Assembly: GCA_938074205.1 (NCBI GenBank)
Contig: CALJES010000003.1
Coordinates: 1-64,000, forward strand
Source: an uncultured bacterium
Lineage (GTDB): Bacteria; Armatimonadota; UBA5829
Length of the DNA: 64,000 bases
Direction of reading: 5' to 3'
The notes below the pieces were generated by a model. It was not told the origin of the DNA, searched no databases, and saw only the letters and a program-made list of their open reading frames with translations. A program made the translations under genes and the position numbers. Positions 63,681 through 64,000 of the stretch are shown here, piece after piece. Each line of letters starts with the position of its first letter. The stretch's first letter is position 1.

Positions 63681-64000
63681 TTGTCAAGTCAACAACCCGT
63701 TAACCCCTCATCACCGAAGGAACCCGTACACATTCGAAGAAATGTCCAAGACTTTGACGATCCTTATATCCCCGATGAGCATCTGCCTGAGGGGACAAAA
63801 TGCAGTATTTGTGGCAGCGTACGGCACGAGAATCATTGGCATCTACCCTCTGACTATCAGCTGCCAGTGCGCAGAGGGCAGCATAAGAACGAGACTTCAG
63901 CACACAAGTACCTGTGCCCGGCGTGCCGTAAGATCCAGGACCACGTTCCCGGCGGCGTTCTTCGACTTACAGGGAGCTTTGTTTTTGACCACGAGGAGGA
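63681..64000 (+). CDS. Zinc-ribbon protein (BCAM0308-like), runs off the window
   Basis: The reading frame begins at TTG 63681, nine bases after AGAAAGGAGG, and is open to the end of the window (about 106 residues visible). It has CSICGSVRHEN and CPACRKIQDHVPGGVLRL, two CxxC pairs that would bind zinc, followed by TGSFVFDHEE, a pattern known from BCAM0308-type proteins of unknown function. No signal peptide. The window ends inside the gene. The GTG/ATG starts further in are unsupported by a ribosome site. Confidence 0.6.
   Translation, partial: MSSQQPVNPSSPKEPVHIRRNVQDFDDPYIPDEHLPEGTKCSICGSVRHENHWHLPSDYQLPVRRGQHKNETSAHKYLCPACRKIQDHVPGGVLRLTGSFVFDHEE

Overview
The window looks like the chromosome of a free-living, non-model bacterium of roughly balanced base composition. 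It makes menaquinone by the futalosine route and carries McsA-McsB-ClpC, LonA with a small heat-shock protein, large secreted beta-helix/Ig/fibronectin proteins ending a helix domain in a GRVDIGADE motif, and DUF7901-type repeat modules. That mix is most reminiscent of Armatimonadota or a neighbouring lineage. This is an inference from gene content; there is no rRNA in the window to settle it. Promoters are sigma-70-like (TTGACn, 16-18 bases, TATAAT-like), often with an extended TG before the -10 box. No CRISPR array, insertion sequence or prophage was seen.

Layout. 0-8.3 kb: hsp20-lon, a convergent phosphoribosyltransferase, a cysE-cysS-vanW operon, and a tRNA-Val/Gly/Cys cluster with a clear promoter and terminator. 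8.5-12.1 kb: an unusual protein (ubiquitin-like domain, JAMM peptidase, membrane segment, LysM), then an enolase-superfamily enzyme and a NagB-like protein. 12.3-28.9 kb: a surface-protein region with a giant (about 3,180-residue) beta-helix/Ig/FN3 protein split by a frameshift, a second secreted protein, and a third (DUF7901 repeats) interrupted by two in-frame stops. 29-35 kb: an oxidoreductase, dnaN, a TPR protein, a RACo-like ASKHA ferredoxin, an Mrr-N-like winged-helix gene broken by an amber codon, and initiator tRNA. 35-45 kb: tyrS, rplY, a membrane GAF sensor, the mcsA-mcsB-clpC protein-quality-control cluster, ilvE and a sugar isomerase.

45-49 kb holds a TPR protein, polyprenyl synthase plus menG, and a divergent pair of TrkA-type potassium-channel regulators. 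From 61.7 kb back to about 49 kb a long leftward, tightly packed gene run starts at one strong promoter: a LutB-LutA-like fusion, ubiD, ubiX, mqnP (ubiA), mqnE, mqnA, mqnC, an MTAP-family phosphorylase, surE, a radical SAM activase, a membrane protein, an HExxH protein and perhaps a TRAM-domain protein. With menG and the polyprenyl synthase this gives nearly the whole futalosine menaquinone pathway; only mqnD is not in the window. The right edge holds two envelope proteins and the start of a zinc-ribbon protein.

The most unusual items are the Ubl-JAMM-LysM fusion, the giant surface protein whose beta-helix is split by about 1,300 residues of Ig-like repeats, and a set of otherwise intact genes cut by single-base lesions, two of which turn a conserved Trp codon (TGG) into TGA or TAG.
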